From Sphagnum compactum (lineage: Eukaryota > Bryophyta > Sphagnopsida > Sphagnales): a stretch of 64,000 nucleotides of DNA. The notes under the pieces are model-generated. The model did no database searches and had not been told where the DNA came from. It saw only the letters and a program-made list of their open reading frames with translations. The first letter of the stretch is position 1. Each line of letters begins with the position of its first letter. The position numbers and the translations under genes are program-made. The stretch is from positions 6,820,001 to 6,884,000 of the forward strand of contig OZ234504.1 of the NCBI GenBank assembly GCA_965153455.1, given 5' to 3'. Of this stretch, positions 24,701-36,004 are shown in pieces.

Positions 24701-25987
24701 TGCAGGACATAGTCCCAACAATGAAGAACAGTTGACAGTTTTTGAAGTACTCTCCCACAATACAATTATGAACACATAAAAGCACTTGGAGAAATTTCCC
24801 AGTGTATTTGGAGGGCACCTTATATCCATAAAGAACCACCCAATTTTTTCTAGTGTATTGTAAGGACACTCACCCAGCCAAAGATATCACAGGAATTTCC
24901 AAAATCTGGAAGGTCCCTGCCAGAACAGAGCCTCTAGATTTCGGAAGTTCCCATTTTAAAAGAAATGATGAAAAAAAAGTAGGGTGTTTCTCTACACATG
25001 TGAAGGGTCTAAACCTAGACCCTTTGCCTATACATGAATATCCCTCCTAGTAAAAGAGGAGGGATCCAACACATGCTCCTTAAGAGTGGGAGGGAAACAT
25101 ATATCTACTTCTAGGTGTAAGATCCCTCCCCACTCTAACGGAGTAGGCATAAGAATCCTCTCCCTCTACAACTTGTGATCTCCATATGTTTAGGTTGGTT
25201 CATGACAACATTCACCAAGGTACATGGTAACATTTGCCTCGTGCTTTACGGCCCACAGGTGGTGGACACTCCCAAAACAAGGGGGCATTGGATGAGGGCT
25301 TTACCCTACACTAGAAGCAAAGAAAAGCTGAATATACTGCCAGCTTGTTGTAGGCCCCTTATTTTGGGAATGACCAAAACCACATGTACCAGGCCTTGTC
25401 CAAGGCCCCTTTTATTTTGGGAATTTGCCCCCACCCTAATGCGTTACCCTACACTTCCAAAAGAAAAGAAAACTGCATGTTCTTGGGGGAAAATTATAGG
25501 CACGCACTTGAGGACAAACGATTCCACCAGGGCAGTCCGTTCCTGACGTGATAACCTCTCCTTCTTCCTGGTTGACTCAGGGTGCTCTTCCAAAGCTGCC
25601 GCATGAGCAAAAGCTCTGGATAGCCGGTGTGAAATCGGTGTCACCCTAACCCTTGCTGGAACAACAGAAGTGCGACATATCCACCCCAAATTTCTTCAAT
25701 GAGCCAAAATTTTCAATTTGGATTTTTCTGTCAATATCAAAGCTAAAAATCGAGCACCTTAATCTACTGCTACTCTTGGAAAGAACACCCAAATAAAAAA
25801 GGAGAAAGAAAAACAAGAGTGCAAAATCATGACCTTCAGGAAAACTCAATTTCATCTCCAACAACAGCCAAAAGAGAAAGTACTTACGGAAACGCTCAAA
25901 AAGATAGCATGGTGCTACCGTTCTCGTCCTCGGAAACCGCACACGTAACAACCCCTGCACACTGGAGCTCCACAAGCGCACCGCCAT
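21754..25987 (-). CDS. RRM protein with organelle-type leader and N-terminal helical domain
   Basis: Six exons, all in frame: 25888-25987, 25508-25655, 23754-24699, 23051-23407, 22331-22608, 21754-22048; 707 residues from MAVRLWSSS. An in-frame ATG at 26065 would add 26 residues. The start is Arg/Ser-rich with few acidic residues, like a mitochondrial or plastid presequence. Residues about 63-120 (KKERLSRQERTALVESFV, then DIMSELERRY) resemble a small helical module of plant organelle/nuclear DNA- or RNA-binding proteins. A long Ser/Glu-rich disordered part with an Asp/Glu run follows. RRM-like segments: about 351-398 (GLFVRYLSPQATAEDM, KFTYGFVDF), 471-517 (YLVSVEGLPLDI, ACCAHMEF) and 550-597 (SVVRLTNLHSRPEE, VDVYFQ). 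The tail has a predicted coiled coil (MLQKVENTIKRLTVDVEDLQ). The first RRM retains an aromatic RNP1-like YGFVDF; the others are degenerate. The exact role is unknown; RNA binding is inferred. Confidence 0.85.
22569..22674 (-). repeat. 53-bp tandem duplication covering a splice acceptor of the RRM gene
   Basis: Copies 22,569-22,621 and 22,622-22,674 share CATTCTCTTGT, CTGGAGACCAAA and GCACTGG or GCACGCTGG. On the minus strand each copy contains a CCAG acceptor followed by the beginning of exon 5 (TTTGGTCTCCAG or TTTTGGTCTCCAGG). Only the downstream copy (exon start 22,608) keeps the frame; the upstream one would run into TGA. Confidence 0.7.
22780..22925. repeat. Dispersed repeat family, copy in an intron of the RRM gene
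   Basis: Shared blocks: ATTGCAGGGAAATCTCCAGA, AATTTGAAGATATCATGAC, AACCTTATGAGCATCACTCA, AAAGTGTCAGACCATTATCA and ACAAGCTGCCATGACTA. It is closely similar to the copy at 475. It lies in the intron between exons 4 and 5 (22,609-23,050). Confidence 0.6.
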
Positions 25988-26287
25988 ACTACTATTACTG
26001 CTGCTTCTGCTGCCTCCCCCACCGCTCCAAACATGCACTCGCGTCGTCACTCCTTGACACTGCATTCTGCTGTCACGGTGTCCTCCTCCAAATCCTTCCG
26101 ATGTCCTCCTCCCATCAGCCCCTGCTCGCTGCCAAAATGATGATGAAAAAAGTCTTTCTTTTCTTTCACCTCCTTTCTCCCTCCCTCTCACCCACAACAC
26201 AACATTCTCTCGTTTCTCTCTATTCTCTCTCCCCCGTCGTCGTCACTCCTCCGCCATAGCCGCTCTACCAACGCAAAGCTTCCAGGG

Positions 26288-26335
26288 TTCTAGGGTTTAA
26301 GCTTTTAGGGCTACCGCAATGGGAGATTAGGGTTT
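26288..26335 (-). promoter_or_regulatory. Telo-box-like sites upstream of the RRM gene
   Basis: Read on the minus strand, AAACCCTAA (complement of 26,327-26,335) and AAACCCTA (complement of 26,291-26,298) lie about 300-350 bp before the MAVR start. Telo-boxes of this form are common in plant promoters of translation and housekeeping genes. No convincing TATA box was seen. Confidence 0.4.
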
Positions 26336-26339
26336 TAGT

Positions 26340-29300
26340 GAATTGTATAAATGTATAGAAAAGCCTGGCATAAAATCCGTACAGTACGTTTATACGTATG
26401 AACTGCACTAATATACGTATATGCAAATCGTTGAGGGAAATTAGTTCATTATATATAATGTGAATGATGTATTTTAAAATTCAAATATGTTATATATATA
26501 AATATATTTGTAAATTTTATTAATGTCTGTATTAAATGATTTCAAAATGTTCAATTTGAACAAGGTTTGTTATTTGAAACACTTGTGAAACTTCGACTCA
26601 CAAAATGAGAATTCATTTAATAATGCTGAAATTCATTTTTTCATAGTTTTTTACATTTGTGAAAATGTATTTGAATTCAAAACATTTCCTACCATGTTTA
26701 TCTTATCATGTCTTATTTTTAGTTGCAAGTTCAAATTCAAAATCAAAATCAATGTTGATATGCTATTGATTTATTTCATAATTGCCTAATGCATGTTTTT
26801 ATTAAATTTTTTGGGTGTTAAATCAGATTATCAATATTTTTTAGGTCATAATTATTCAATTATGCATAAGGGTAGATTATCAGATAACCGATTGATAATC
26901 GCTGATTATTTGCCAATTATAGGTTTTTGTTTAAAAAGTTAATTTTTTTAATAAAAAAAATCTATCATAAATATGTTTAGGGTTTGAAAGGTAACCATTA
27001 GAATGTGGCCATGAATTTCAACCATTTTGACAAGGTATTGGTTTGATGTTCAATTGTCAAATATTTGACCAAGTTTTGTAGGTTCAACATTTTGACGTAC
27101 TATTAGGTTTATATTATGATTTAGGTTCACATAACAATTGAACAAACGTGTTATTGATAACTATGTATTAATCAAAAGATTTACATTTTTGTTGCATCCA
27201 ACATAGTGTTTTTAAAATTGGCAAAAGTTTGTCACTTTGATGAATTTTTATTGTTTTTTACTGTTTTGGATAAAGGTGGTTTCTTGGGTTTTCTATTGGC
27301 ATATTTCAAGAAATAAGAAACATTGCAAGATTTTTATATCACATTCCAAAATGTAGGCAACAATTGTGAAATATTAGTTTGGATAGGAGTAGTTTGCTGA
27401 AAACCTTGTTTAGTGACAACAAAACTCAAAATACTTTTATGGAAAAATGTGTGTGTTCCAAGGAGTGAGCCAACATTTTTCATCTTTATCATTTCAAAGA
27501 ACTATATCAAAGCATGAAATCAGACTCAAATTTTTTTAAGAAAATCAAAATCAAACTAATCAAACAAATTGGCCTTCACATAACCATGAAGGTTTCCAAC
27601 CTTCCTTATGAGTTTTTTATGTTTTAGTTCAACACACATCATCTTTTTTTAATGTATTAACTATTAACTTGATGTAAGGCCAAGCACCTTGGAATTCAAT
27701 CCAACCTTTTGGTTGTCAAAAACAAAGAATAGGCCATATCTAGTTCAATTGTTAATCCCAAAATGTCTAATAAACCAAAAATAACATTTTTTTGGAATTT
27801 CAAATGGATGTGGACAACAAAAAAATTACATATTTTTCTTTTTCAAGTTGCATGAGGCATTTAGAAAGTTTTTAATGGTTTGCTAACCATGGAATTTCCA
27901 CTTGGATTTGGGTGAGGTTTTGATAATGAATTGCACACACATTGGGCCTTAACCGATTGCACCTCGTTGTCCATAATCATTATTGCACCAATGAGGGTGG
28001 CGAGAATCATTGGTGGATAAGGGGGTAACTCTAGAAACTCACTTATGAGCTAACCTTAAAGTTTTGTTGGAATCCCTATGAATTAATTGTTGTCCATTTT
28101 CAAGGATCTTTACAATTGCATTCCAAAAAAATTGCAAGTTTTCATTCTTATTTGAAAAACCAAATTGGTTTATATCTATGAGTAAGTTGATAATTGTGAG
28201 TATATTGAAGTATATTGAAGGTGATATTTGTACCATAAAACTATGAAGAATCTCAAATTGGAATGTCATGGCATTTTCTTGTCCAACAAATTTGAATGGA
28301 CCAAGTTGTGAAAATCAAATTTATCTTAAGGTCATGTGTGTTATTTTGATATCTTGAGAATGAACTCAAATTTGACTTCTAATCTTGAAGTTTTAGTTGT
28401 GTTTAATGATGTTGATCAACATTTTCCTCAAAACAACTTTTACAATTACTTTGAAAATTGGACTTAAGACAATTGCAATTGTGAACCATCTTAGTTCTTT
28501 GGTAATAGAGTTGATGATTTTGAGTCACACCTTGGAACACCAGAATTACAACAATGTTTCAATTATTTTGCAAATTCAAGTGTTTCTTTTGTTATCGAAT
28601 GCACTGTAATATTGCATGCGAACTTTTATAGAGGTAAGAATTTTCAATCAAATTATATGGACAAAAATTAATTGTCCATCAATATTCACTCCAAGAGTGA
28701 ACATTGAACACCAAATTTATGGGTATAACATGATTTACAAAGACAACTATATCTTTTTGTTAATGAATGAATTACAATATTGTACACAAACTTTAATAGA
28801 GGAAAGGATTTTAATCAAAATATATTGATGATAATCAATTGTGCATTTTCATATTCTCCCATATTGGTTGACAGTTGACCCATTGTGTCTGTCCATTGGT
28901 TTGTAAGTGTAAAGTGGAAGATAAGGTAGATTTAGGCCAGTGAGCAAACACTTCAGAGCTCAAAAGAGGTCAAGTCCGCACACATTGGTCCTCTGCTTCT
29001 GAAGGTCAAAGAACATTTGTAGCTTCCAACTCCACAAAAATTGCTCAATTCAGTAAAGGAATGGTGAGGAATATATATTGCTAGAATAAAACTTCCATAA
29101 CCACGAGCAATGAAGCTGGTTGATTAGAGCTTCATGAACCAACATGCACCAATTGCTCCTAGTTGTGGAATGAAAAAAGATTCAAACCACTAGCATGTTT
29201 CATACTTGACCAACAATCGTCAGTAACATGTAAGCCATGAACAATGAAGGAATTGTGGACAGCTGTGGAATTCCAAGACATGGGAAATACATATGCACTC

Positions 29301-29586
29301 AAGCTCAAGAATACCACTCAAAAAGCTATGGAGAGGGGTATGTTGCTTAGACTAGCAATGATGCCTTCTTCTCTAGCTTTCCTTATTTGTGCAGCTGATT
29401 ACTACTATTGATCACAAATGGAAAGACATCAAGGAAAACATGATTTGAGAATCAGCACCCATTGAAGCAACTGTGGGTTCTAACTCCTTTCATTGTATGT
29501 GCGTCAATGATTTCTGAAGCTTCCAAGGAGGATTCAAAAACTAGAAGGTAATTTCACATGATGGATATGACAATAGGATTTAGAAC
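26340..29586. other. AT-rich spacer, no gene recognised
   Basis: Composition drops to strongly AT-rich from about 26,400 to 28,850, with only short asparagine/isoleucine-rich open frames. From about 28,870 the base composition becomes more balanced towards the 3' flank of the Bet v 1-like gene. No RNA gene, transposon end or coding motif could be supported. Confidence 0.45.
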
Positions 29587-30225
29587 TTATTTCAAATATC
29601 GAGATGGGTCAGAAAGCAGGTAAGCTTCCATTGCCTTGAAGACATGCACAGCTGCAATCCTGGCAGTTTCTGGGGGGGCCTGCTCTCCCACAGGTTGATA
29701 CTCCATACTCCATTTGGCCACAGTAGTTGTGGCATCAACACCAGGAGTAAAAGTAATGGTGGGCTTTAAGAGGCTGTACTGATGACCCACTCCTTCTATA
29801 ACAGTGTAAGACATTGTATAATTAGTATCATCCAGAAGATCTATGTGCTCCTTCGCAGGTGTAGCTTGTGGTATTCCTGCACAGATCGTGAAGAAGAGGG
29901 GGCTTTAGTGTGATGATTGTGTTGTGATCAAAATTATGGAGGAAAGAAAGTTGTTTTTTTTCAAGGGACATATCAGGACACATCAGGACTCAAACCAAGA
30001 ATTATATTCAGAAAATATATATGAGAAGAAGAGCTTGAGATCTGATGTACCAGGACCAAAGTGGACAATGCGGACTGTTCCAGGACCTCCATCACCCTGG
30101 AGCCTCTCATGGCTCCTGATAAATTCAGGCACCAGCTTGGGTAGAAGGGTGTCTGCATCCTTGCTTGCCTTCCACAAGCGATTGACTTCCACCTTTAGCT
30201 CTTCCTGCACTTCCAGTGTTGGCAT
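29587..30225 (-). CDS. Bet v 1 / PR-10-like small ligand-binding protein
   Basis: Two exons, 30051-30225 and 29587-29876, joined in frame through Gly; 154 residues, typical for the family. Bet v 1-fold proteins are cytosolic with a large hydrophobic cavity that binds hormones, flavonoids or alkaloid precursors; some are norcoclaurine synthases or hormone receptors. The glycine-rich loop appears as GDGGPGTVRIVHF, followed by MSYTVIEGVG, TFTPGVDATTTVAKWSMEY and a C-terminal helix ARIAAVHVFKAMEAYLL. The N-terminal strand and helix regions are EEVKVEV-like (LEVQEELKVEVNRLWKASKD). Start chosen at the only upstream in-frame ATG (MPTLEVQ). The ligand cannot be told from sequence. Confidence 0.85.
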
Positions 30226-30328
30226 TTTGTAGAATGAATCCTTGCACAGAGATGCTTCTTCCTTGGACTTACAAGTGAGTCACAGAAACAGCTGCAACAC
30301 TTCACCAATGCAGTCCTCTATATAACAC

Positions 30329-30336
30329 TTTTTATA
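30329..30336 (-). promoter_or_regulatory. TATA box of the Bet v 1-like gene
   Basis: TATAAAAA on the minus strand, about 105 bp before the start codon; a second TATA-like TATATAG follows 10-15 bp closer. Position and sequence fit a regulated TATA-type plant promoter. Confidence 0.5.
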
Positions 30337-30497
30337 GGTGCACAGGTTGGTGCACCAACCATTGACATGACCACCACCAACCAGGTCACACAAAGATCAT
30401 CAACATAATGTGGTCTGCTGTGCTATCTTCATCATGTCAAATGTGCTGCCAAAGTAGCTTCTCTTATTTGGTTAGTTTGATATTATCATTGCATCCT

Positions 30498-31345
30498 CTA
30501 GCTACTCATCAAGAGAGCCTGAACAAAAATCACAAAGGAAAATGTTCCGAATGTCAGAAATGAATGTCTTGACATGACAGCATTGACAGTTTGAATTTCA
30601 ACTCTGCAGGTGGTCATATTGTTGCTGTTGACGAATCTGGTAACCCAAGAGATTTCACATTGAAGCATTGCTTCCAGATCCACTTCATATGAGTCTGTGA
30701 TGGAGAGTTTGCATTGAGATAGCACTGATGGCACAGCTTGGATTCTTCTTCATATAGTTTCCTTCATTGTTGTGCAGCATAAACCACAGCTTGCTTCTTC
30801 TGGTAGCTCAAGTCTCCAGTCCCTGGCATCTCCTTCATTCCATAATCTCCATTCCTTGAAAAATCCAGGAGCATTGCTCAACAGCAAAATACTCAGTGCA
30901 CAACCAGGAGTTCTTCCTTTTTGGGGTTCTGGCAGTACCTGCAATAGCATACTACTGCATGCTTCAACAGATCTCACATGAGGAGCATGATGATCTGTCC
31001 TTGTATTGCAGGAACTTTTTCCTGTGTTTGGAATCTAAGTTTCTCAGCTCCAAGTTCATTATTCCACAAAGCAGCTTGTGACAAGATTTCTTTTTGCTCT
31101 AGGAATTGGAATAACACCAGTGCAAACTCAATCTCTTGTACACGGTTTGCAACTACAAAGCTCAGAGCCTGAGAATAAGGTGAGAGAGAACCAAGCACAA
31201 TGACCTCGAATTGGAACCTACAATCATCAACTATAAGTGCCCTGACATGTCTGTCAACATCTGGCACCACAATATAAACATGCAATCCAATACTGTAGGC
31301 ACACTCACAGCTATTCCAGTTGACAGCCTGCAAATAGATGATCAT
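30498..31345 (-). other. Possible unrecognised coding fragments between the Bet v 1-like gene and RPN6
   Basis: Three successive minus-strand open frames (about 30,974-31,345, 30,750-30,977 and 30,498-30,734) have protein-like composition, with charged and hydrophobic residues alternating, unlike AT-rich noise. Examples: FALVLFQFLEQKEILSQAAL, LLSNAPGFFKEWRLWNEGD, SYEVDLEAMLQCEISWVTRF. Base composition is close to that of the genes. I recognise no family. This could be a small intron-containing gene, a decayed copy, or just the 3' UTR of RPN6. No start codon with good support was found. Confidence 0.25.
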
Positions 31346-31406
31346 GTACTCTCATTGATGGATATGCAAGTTGCAAATCACAAACCTACAAAAAGCAGAC
31401 ATTAAC

Positions 31407-34375
31407 CTATGCCATGATCTTAGCTGACTTCAAGTAGAGGCTATCTACCACCTTGCTAATGTTGGAAATAGTTTCGAGTGTCATTGGATAAATTCCATCA
31501 GGTTTCACATCATCAAAAATGATGAGACATCCAGCCCCTTGGTCCAAAGTGCCTGCAAATTTCTTGTCAAGGATCATTTGTGAGAGCTTCTTTTCTACAG
31601 CATCAATGGGTAAGCCAATGAGCTCAGAAATGTGAGAGATTTCAACCCGGGAAAATGGCTCAATCAATCGGCACAGATTCTGCTCCAAAAGTGTGTCATA
31701 TAGGGAGGACAGATGACGGTGAACAATAGGGTCCTGCTCAAGTTGCTCTTGGAACGTCTTTAAGGCCTCCTCAAAATCCTTGAGAGAGCGCTTACTGTAA
31801 GCCTCTGCTACTGCCTTCATTGCATCAAGCTCCACACCTGTCAATACAATTTCCCAATCAGCAACTGCCAGTGACTGCCATGGTGCTTCAATAGCAAAAG
31901 CAAGACTGCACAGAGAAGAGTCTTTCTGGCTGGAATAGACATTAACAGTATATAGTATACTCAAGCATCAAGCCAGTAGTCCAAGAGGTTGGGACTCATG
32001 GCTGTGCAATTGGGTTCAATTCAACATACAGCCACTTACTTTAAATTGGCAAAATCTGCAATTCATGTTCTCCAGCAAATTGAAGAATGTGAGTGGAGTG
32101 CAAACTCCACAACTACATCTAAAGTAATCCAAGGGAGAAATATCTCTTAGATTGCAGAGAAAACTCCACAATAACACTGGGAAATCTGGTCATAACCTCC
32201 TCATGAATATCACTAATGAGGCATCCTTCCATCGCGACTAGCTGCTATGACTCCCAACTGAATTCATCAGCTCCCAACAGAGGATGTACATAATATAATT
32301 ATCTGCCCAAATTTCAGGCAACATTTGATATAAAATTCTGCATCCTGTGTTTCTGTTGCATTTCCAGAACAATGGGAACACTCAGTCATGATGTTGGCTA
32401 GCACTCAAGAGATAGCTAATCAGAAAAGTGAATAGTGCCCTCATTCAAGCTACAAGAAGCTTGTGAGTGTAAGCTTCATTTAATTTATCTTGACCCTGTA
32501 CCAGAAAGCATCTAAACCTAAGGCATAGAGAGAGCTGATGACAGCAACAGTTGTAAGTATGTTCAGGGACCTTAAACAGCACCATGTATGTTTGGCATTG
32601 ACCACCTACCATAACATCCCCACTGACTTCTTCAGTTCCCAGCAATGGATTTAGGTTACTTTCTGCATTAACCTACTTTACAGTAACAGGAAAACTCGGC
32701 CCTGATGCTGGCTAGCTCAACAAAACTTAAACAGAAAGACAAGACTAAAAAGAACTTCAAGAAGAAAGAGGACAAAAAAGACAAAGAAAAAGAGAAAGGG
32801 GAAAACATAAGAAAAGGAAAAACCCAAAAAAGAAAAGAGGAATAAAAACCGGGAGAAGAAAGAAGGAGAACATTGAGAGCCAAGAGCATTAGAGGATAAT
32901 GCACCAACAGAGAACATACATCTAAAATTCAGGCACAGGAAGGAACAGATAAAGAAGCTGTAACAAGACAAGAAATAAAGATACAGAGGTAGGGAAGGTG
33001 AGTCGGTAGGTGTTATACATAGATCAGCTATCTGTCTCCAAACAAGGCACAGAACATGAACTGCATGATTTAGTGCACATGCATCAGGCTCATCATATGG
33101 TATGAAAAAGGAACAATCGACATCATGACAATCAGAATAACCCTAAACCAATCTTATGCACAATGATTCATTTTGAAACTCTGTGCATTTTGAGTTTATT
33201 GTTCAGCAACTCTCCTGAGATCTCAAAAGAAAACCATACATTTCATCAACAATGTCAAGGGTTTCGCTGCACAGATCAAGTGAGGAAACTGAAACATAAA
33301 TCAAGACATACAAAGACTCATCAAGATTTACCAGATACAAAAGAATGGGGAAGGAGTTTTCCCACTGCAGACAGAACTGCAGAAAGAAGAAAGTCTTCTT
33401 CTTCTTCTTCAGCATTGAAACCCTAAAAAAGGGAATTGCAACCAACTGACCTGTATACTCCAATCCAGCTTTTGAGGAAATGAGACTGCCAACATCATCA
33501 GCTTGATTGGTCATAATCTTGCATAACAGCATATACTTGAGACTGAAAACAGCACGAGGATCATCCAGGGCATTGAAAGCTTCAAATGCCTCAAAGAAGT
33601 AGCTGAAACCGGTCTTGTAATCCTTTTCCTCAGCATGAAGAATCCCGCTCTGAAGATCAATAGTTCCTTGTTGAGCAGGAGGGACATAAATGGCGTTAGC
33701 CGCAGTGCGTGCTGCAGTCAAGGCAGCTTTTGCCTTGGGAAGATTCCTCAAAGAGAAATGAAGCTTACACTCGAGAAGATCGATATCCACAAGCAGAAGC
33801 TTATCATCAAGCCTTCGAACCTCACGGACAAGATTGGTCAGCAAGCTTAAAGCCTCGGCATACTCATTACTATCCATCAACAAAGCAGCGAGACGAGCTT
33901 CGACTCTCTGTCTCAAGAACATGCGCTTCTCAGATCTGGTCCATTCCACCATCTCCCGACACAGAGCAATTTGCAACTCCGACGTACCTGGTATCTTTGC
34001 AACCGCATCGATAATACCTCTCACGATCTTTGCAGTCTTCGCCTTGGGAACCAAGCTGAAATACGGCCTCAGATCCGTCAATAAACTTCGCAACTCTTCG
34101 GCTTTCTTTTCTTGTGACAGAATCTCAGACAAGGAGCTAATAGCTTGCTCTTTGATACGCAGAACCTCGGAAGTCGACGACGGATGGTTCAGAATCTCAC
34201 GCAGCAATGCGATTGCCTCCGTCGGGTTGGACTCCTTATTCTCCAAAGCAATGCTTAGGGATTCGCTTGTCGGATACGTTGCGGACGCAACCAACGCTGC
34301 TGCTCTTGTATCTTTCCCTTTCAATAAGTCCTTCAAATCGGTCACAGGCCGCTCCACTGCACTGGACGACGCCAT
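31407..34375 (-). CDS. RPN6: 26S proteasome non-ATPase regulatory subunit RPN6 (PSMD11)
   Basis: Lid subunit of the 19S regulatory particle; it clamps lid to base and core in the cytosolic and nuclear proteasome. Two exons, 33451-34375 and 31407-31837, join in frame (AGLEYTG then VELDAMKAV); 451 residues. Very strong family match: FSLVPKAKTAKIVRGIIDAV, LPKAKAALTAARTAANAIY, FSLKYMLLCKIM in the helical-repeat part, and a C-terminal PCI domain with IVHRHLSSLYDTLLEQNL, LCRLIEPFSRVEISHI and KKFAGTLDQGAGCLIIF, ending VVDSLYLKSAKIMA. It is about 30 residues longer than flowering-plant RPN6, mostly at the N-terminus (ERPVTDLKDLLKGKDTRAAA). The intron, 1,613 bp, contains dispersed-repeat copies and a purine-rich tract. 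The start is the first ATG of the frame, with GACGCC upstream. Confidence 0.96.
32150..32450. repeat. Dispersed repeat family, copy in the RPN6 intron
   Basis: Most complete right half of the family: ATTGCAGAGAAAACTCCACA, ATTCATCAGCTCCCAACAG, GGATGTACATAATATAATTA, CTGTTGCATTTCCAGAACAA, CACTCAGTCATGATGTTGGC, TAGCACTCAAGAGATAGCTA, then GTGCCCTCATTCAAGCTAC. It lies wholly within the single RPN6 intron. Confidence 0.65.
32560..32720. repeat. Diverged second copy of the dispersed repeat in the RPN6 intron
   Basis: Blocks CCATAACATCCCCACTGACT, TCTTCAGTTCCCAGCAATGG and CTGATGCTGGCTAGCTCAAC align with the copy just upstream, but the middle is deleted. Confidence 0.4.
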
Positions 34376-34613
34376 CGCTGCAACGCTTCACCAAACGAAC
34401 CCCACCCGTCGTCCTTGCGCTGCTCCTCCTCCTCCTCCTCCTCCGTCGTGCTTGCCTTGCTGCGGAACTCGAAACCCTGAAAATTCCGTACTCAAGAACT
34501 CTTCTTCAAAGACTCAGCAGGCATACACCTATCCAGGAGTTTCTATTTTTTAATTCAACTTAAATACAATTTAAATGAAATCTCTTTTCTCATCAATGCA
34601 AAATAATATAACC
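34376..34613. promoter_or_regulatory. 5' leader and promoter region of RPN6
   Basis: GC-richer segment up to about 34,480, with CTCCTCCTC repeats (GGAGGAGGAG on the coding strand) just upstream of the RPN6 start and CAGGGTTTC on the minus strand. It then turns abruptly AT-rich. No clear TATA box on the minus strand, as is common for proteasome genes. Confidence 0.35.
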
Positions 34614-34816
34614 ATAGTACCTTGGCAGCTTCAATACTAATTATATTATTCTCAGAAATGTTGGAATTTTCAACCAAAAACATTTAAAGAACACAAATTT
34701 CTGAAGGAAAAATATTGAATCTTCAGCAATATTTTATTTGTAAAACTTGAAGATTCTAAATTAATTAATTAATTAATTATTAGACAAACATGTGTCCAAA
34801 GTTGCCAAGGTACTAT
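34614..34816. mobile_element. MITE with 18-bp terminal inverted repeats
   Basis: Left end ATAGTACCTTGGCAGCTT (34,614-34,631) and the reverse complement of the right end, ATAGTACCTTGGCAACTT (34,799-34,816), agree at 17 of 18 positions. The 203-bp body is AT-rich with a TTAA run. No clear target-site duplication. A second, diverged copy of the right half lies at 35,165-35,275 (GCCAAGGTACTAC end). Confidence 0.65.
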
Positions 34817-35164
34817 CACAAATTCATTTCACACAACGGTTTCACAAAATTTTGATTTTTCATACACAAATGTGAATATCAAAACATATTAAACTTGCAA
34901 AAAAAATAAAGAAAAAATTGAACTTTTATACTTAATTTGAACTAATAATTTTTTATTTTCCATGTGCACATTTCAAACATAATGACACTCGCATCAAAGT
35001 TTCCAACTTCAATCAAGAGCCAATTTGAATATCAATCAAATTTAGAATCAATATAAATCAAACAAGAATAAGTTTTGGTGTATGACCTAACAAGCAGTTC
35101 ATCACGTAATGACTCCGCCCAATGTTATATGACCATGATCAATATTTTATTCCAAAGACCACCT

Positions 35165-35275
35165 TCTGAGGAAGGAAAATAAAGAATTTTGAGGAGTATT
35201 TTATTTTTCGAAACTGAATATTCAAAATTAATTAATTGTTTGGGATGCATGTGCCAAACCTGCCAAGGTACTACA
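35165..35275. repeat. Diverged partial copy of the adjacent MITE
   Basis: The order TTCTGAGGAAGGAAAATA, GTATTTTATTTTTCGAAACT, AAAATTAATTAATTG, CATGTGCCAAACCTGCCAAG, GTACTAC follows the right half of the element at 34,614-34,816. Confidence 0.5.
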
Positions 35276-35279
35276 ATAT

Positions 35280-35770
35280 ATGGAATGCTTGGAATCTAAA
35301 ACTTTGAAAACTAAAATGTTTGAATTCCAATGTGTGAATACTAAAATCTAAAAATTGAAATTTGAACTTTGTATGTGAAATGTTTGGAATCTGAAATTTT
35401 GAAAACTAAAATGTCTAAATTGGGATGTGTGAATACTTAAAGTTGAAAACTGAAATTTGAAATTTGAAATCTCTATGTGAAGTGTCTAGAATTTGAAAGT
35501 TTAAAAACTAAAATGTCTGAATTTGGATGTGTGAATACTGAAAGTTGAAATTTGAAATCTCTTTGTGAAATGACTGGAAGGAATCTAAAAATTTGAAAAC
35601 TGAAATGTTTGAATACTGAAAATTAAAAACTGAAATGTCTAAATACTAAAAATTGAAAACTGAAATGTCTAGATTCTGAAAACTGAAAACTAAAATGTCT
35701 GAATACTGAAAACTAAAAACTAAAATGTCTGAATACTAAAAATTGAAATGTCTAAATACTGAAAATTGAA
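35280..35770. repeat. AT-rich minisatellite with higher-order structure
   Basis: Left part: about three units of roughly 100-120 bp, each with GAAATGTTTGGAATCTGAAA-like, GAAAACTAAAATGTCT, GGATGTGTGAATACT and TTGAAATTTGAA. Right part, from about 35,585: about eight short units of 25-35 bp of the form GAATACTGAAAACTAAAATG(T)CT. The short unit looks like a piece of the long one amplified separately. Confidence 0.8.
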
Positions 35771-35820
35771 CACTTGTCATCTCCACATTGGCCAAATGAG
35801 TGAGCCAAAATTTTATCCCC
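35768..35820. repeat. Direct repeat, left copy
   Basis: A 53-bp block with CATCTCCACATTGGCCAA and AAATTTTATCC recurs at 39,836-39,886 in the same orientation with only a few differences, about 4 kb apart. Confidence 0.65.
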
Positions 35821-36004
35821 AAGTCTAAATCTTGCACAGATGCATAGTCTCTTCCCTATGGGCAAAGCCAACAAAACCATCACCTATTATAATCTCCCCT
35901 TTCAATGCATATCACTTCTTATCCACAAGACACATATGTAAACCTACCAACTTAAAAGATCTATTTACAAATCTATAAATTGCATAGAAAAATCCAAAAT
36001 GGTA
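35821..36004. other. Short spacer without features
   Basis: Nothing recognised between the direct repeat and the next dispersed-repeat copy. Confidence 0.4.
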
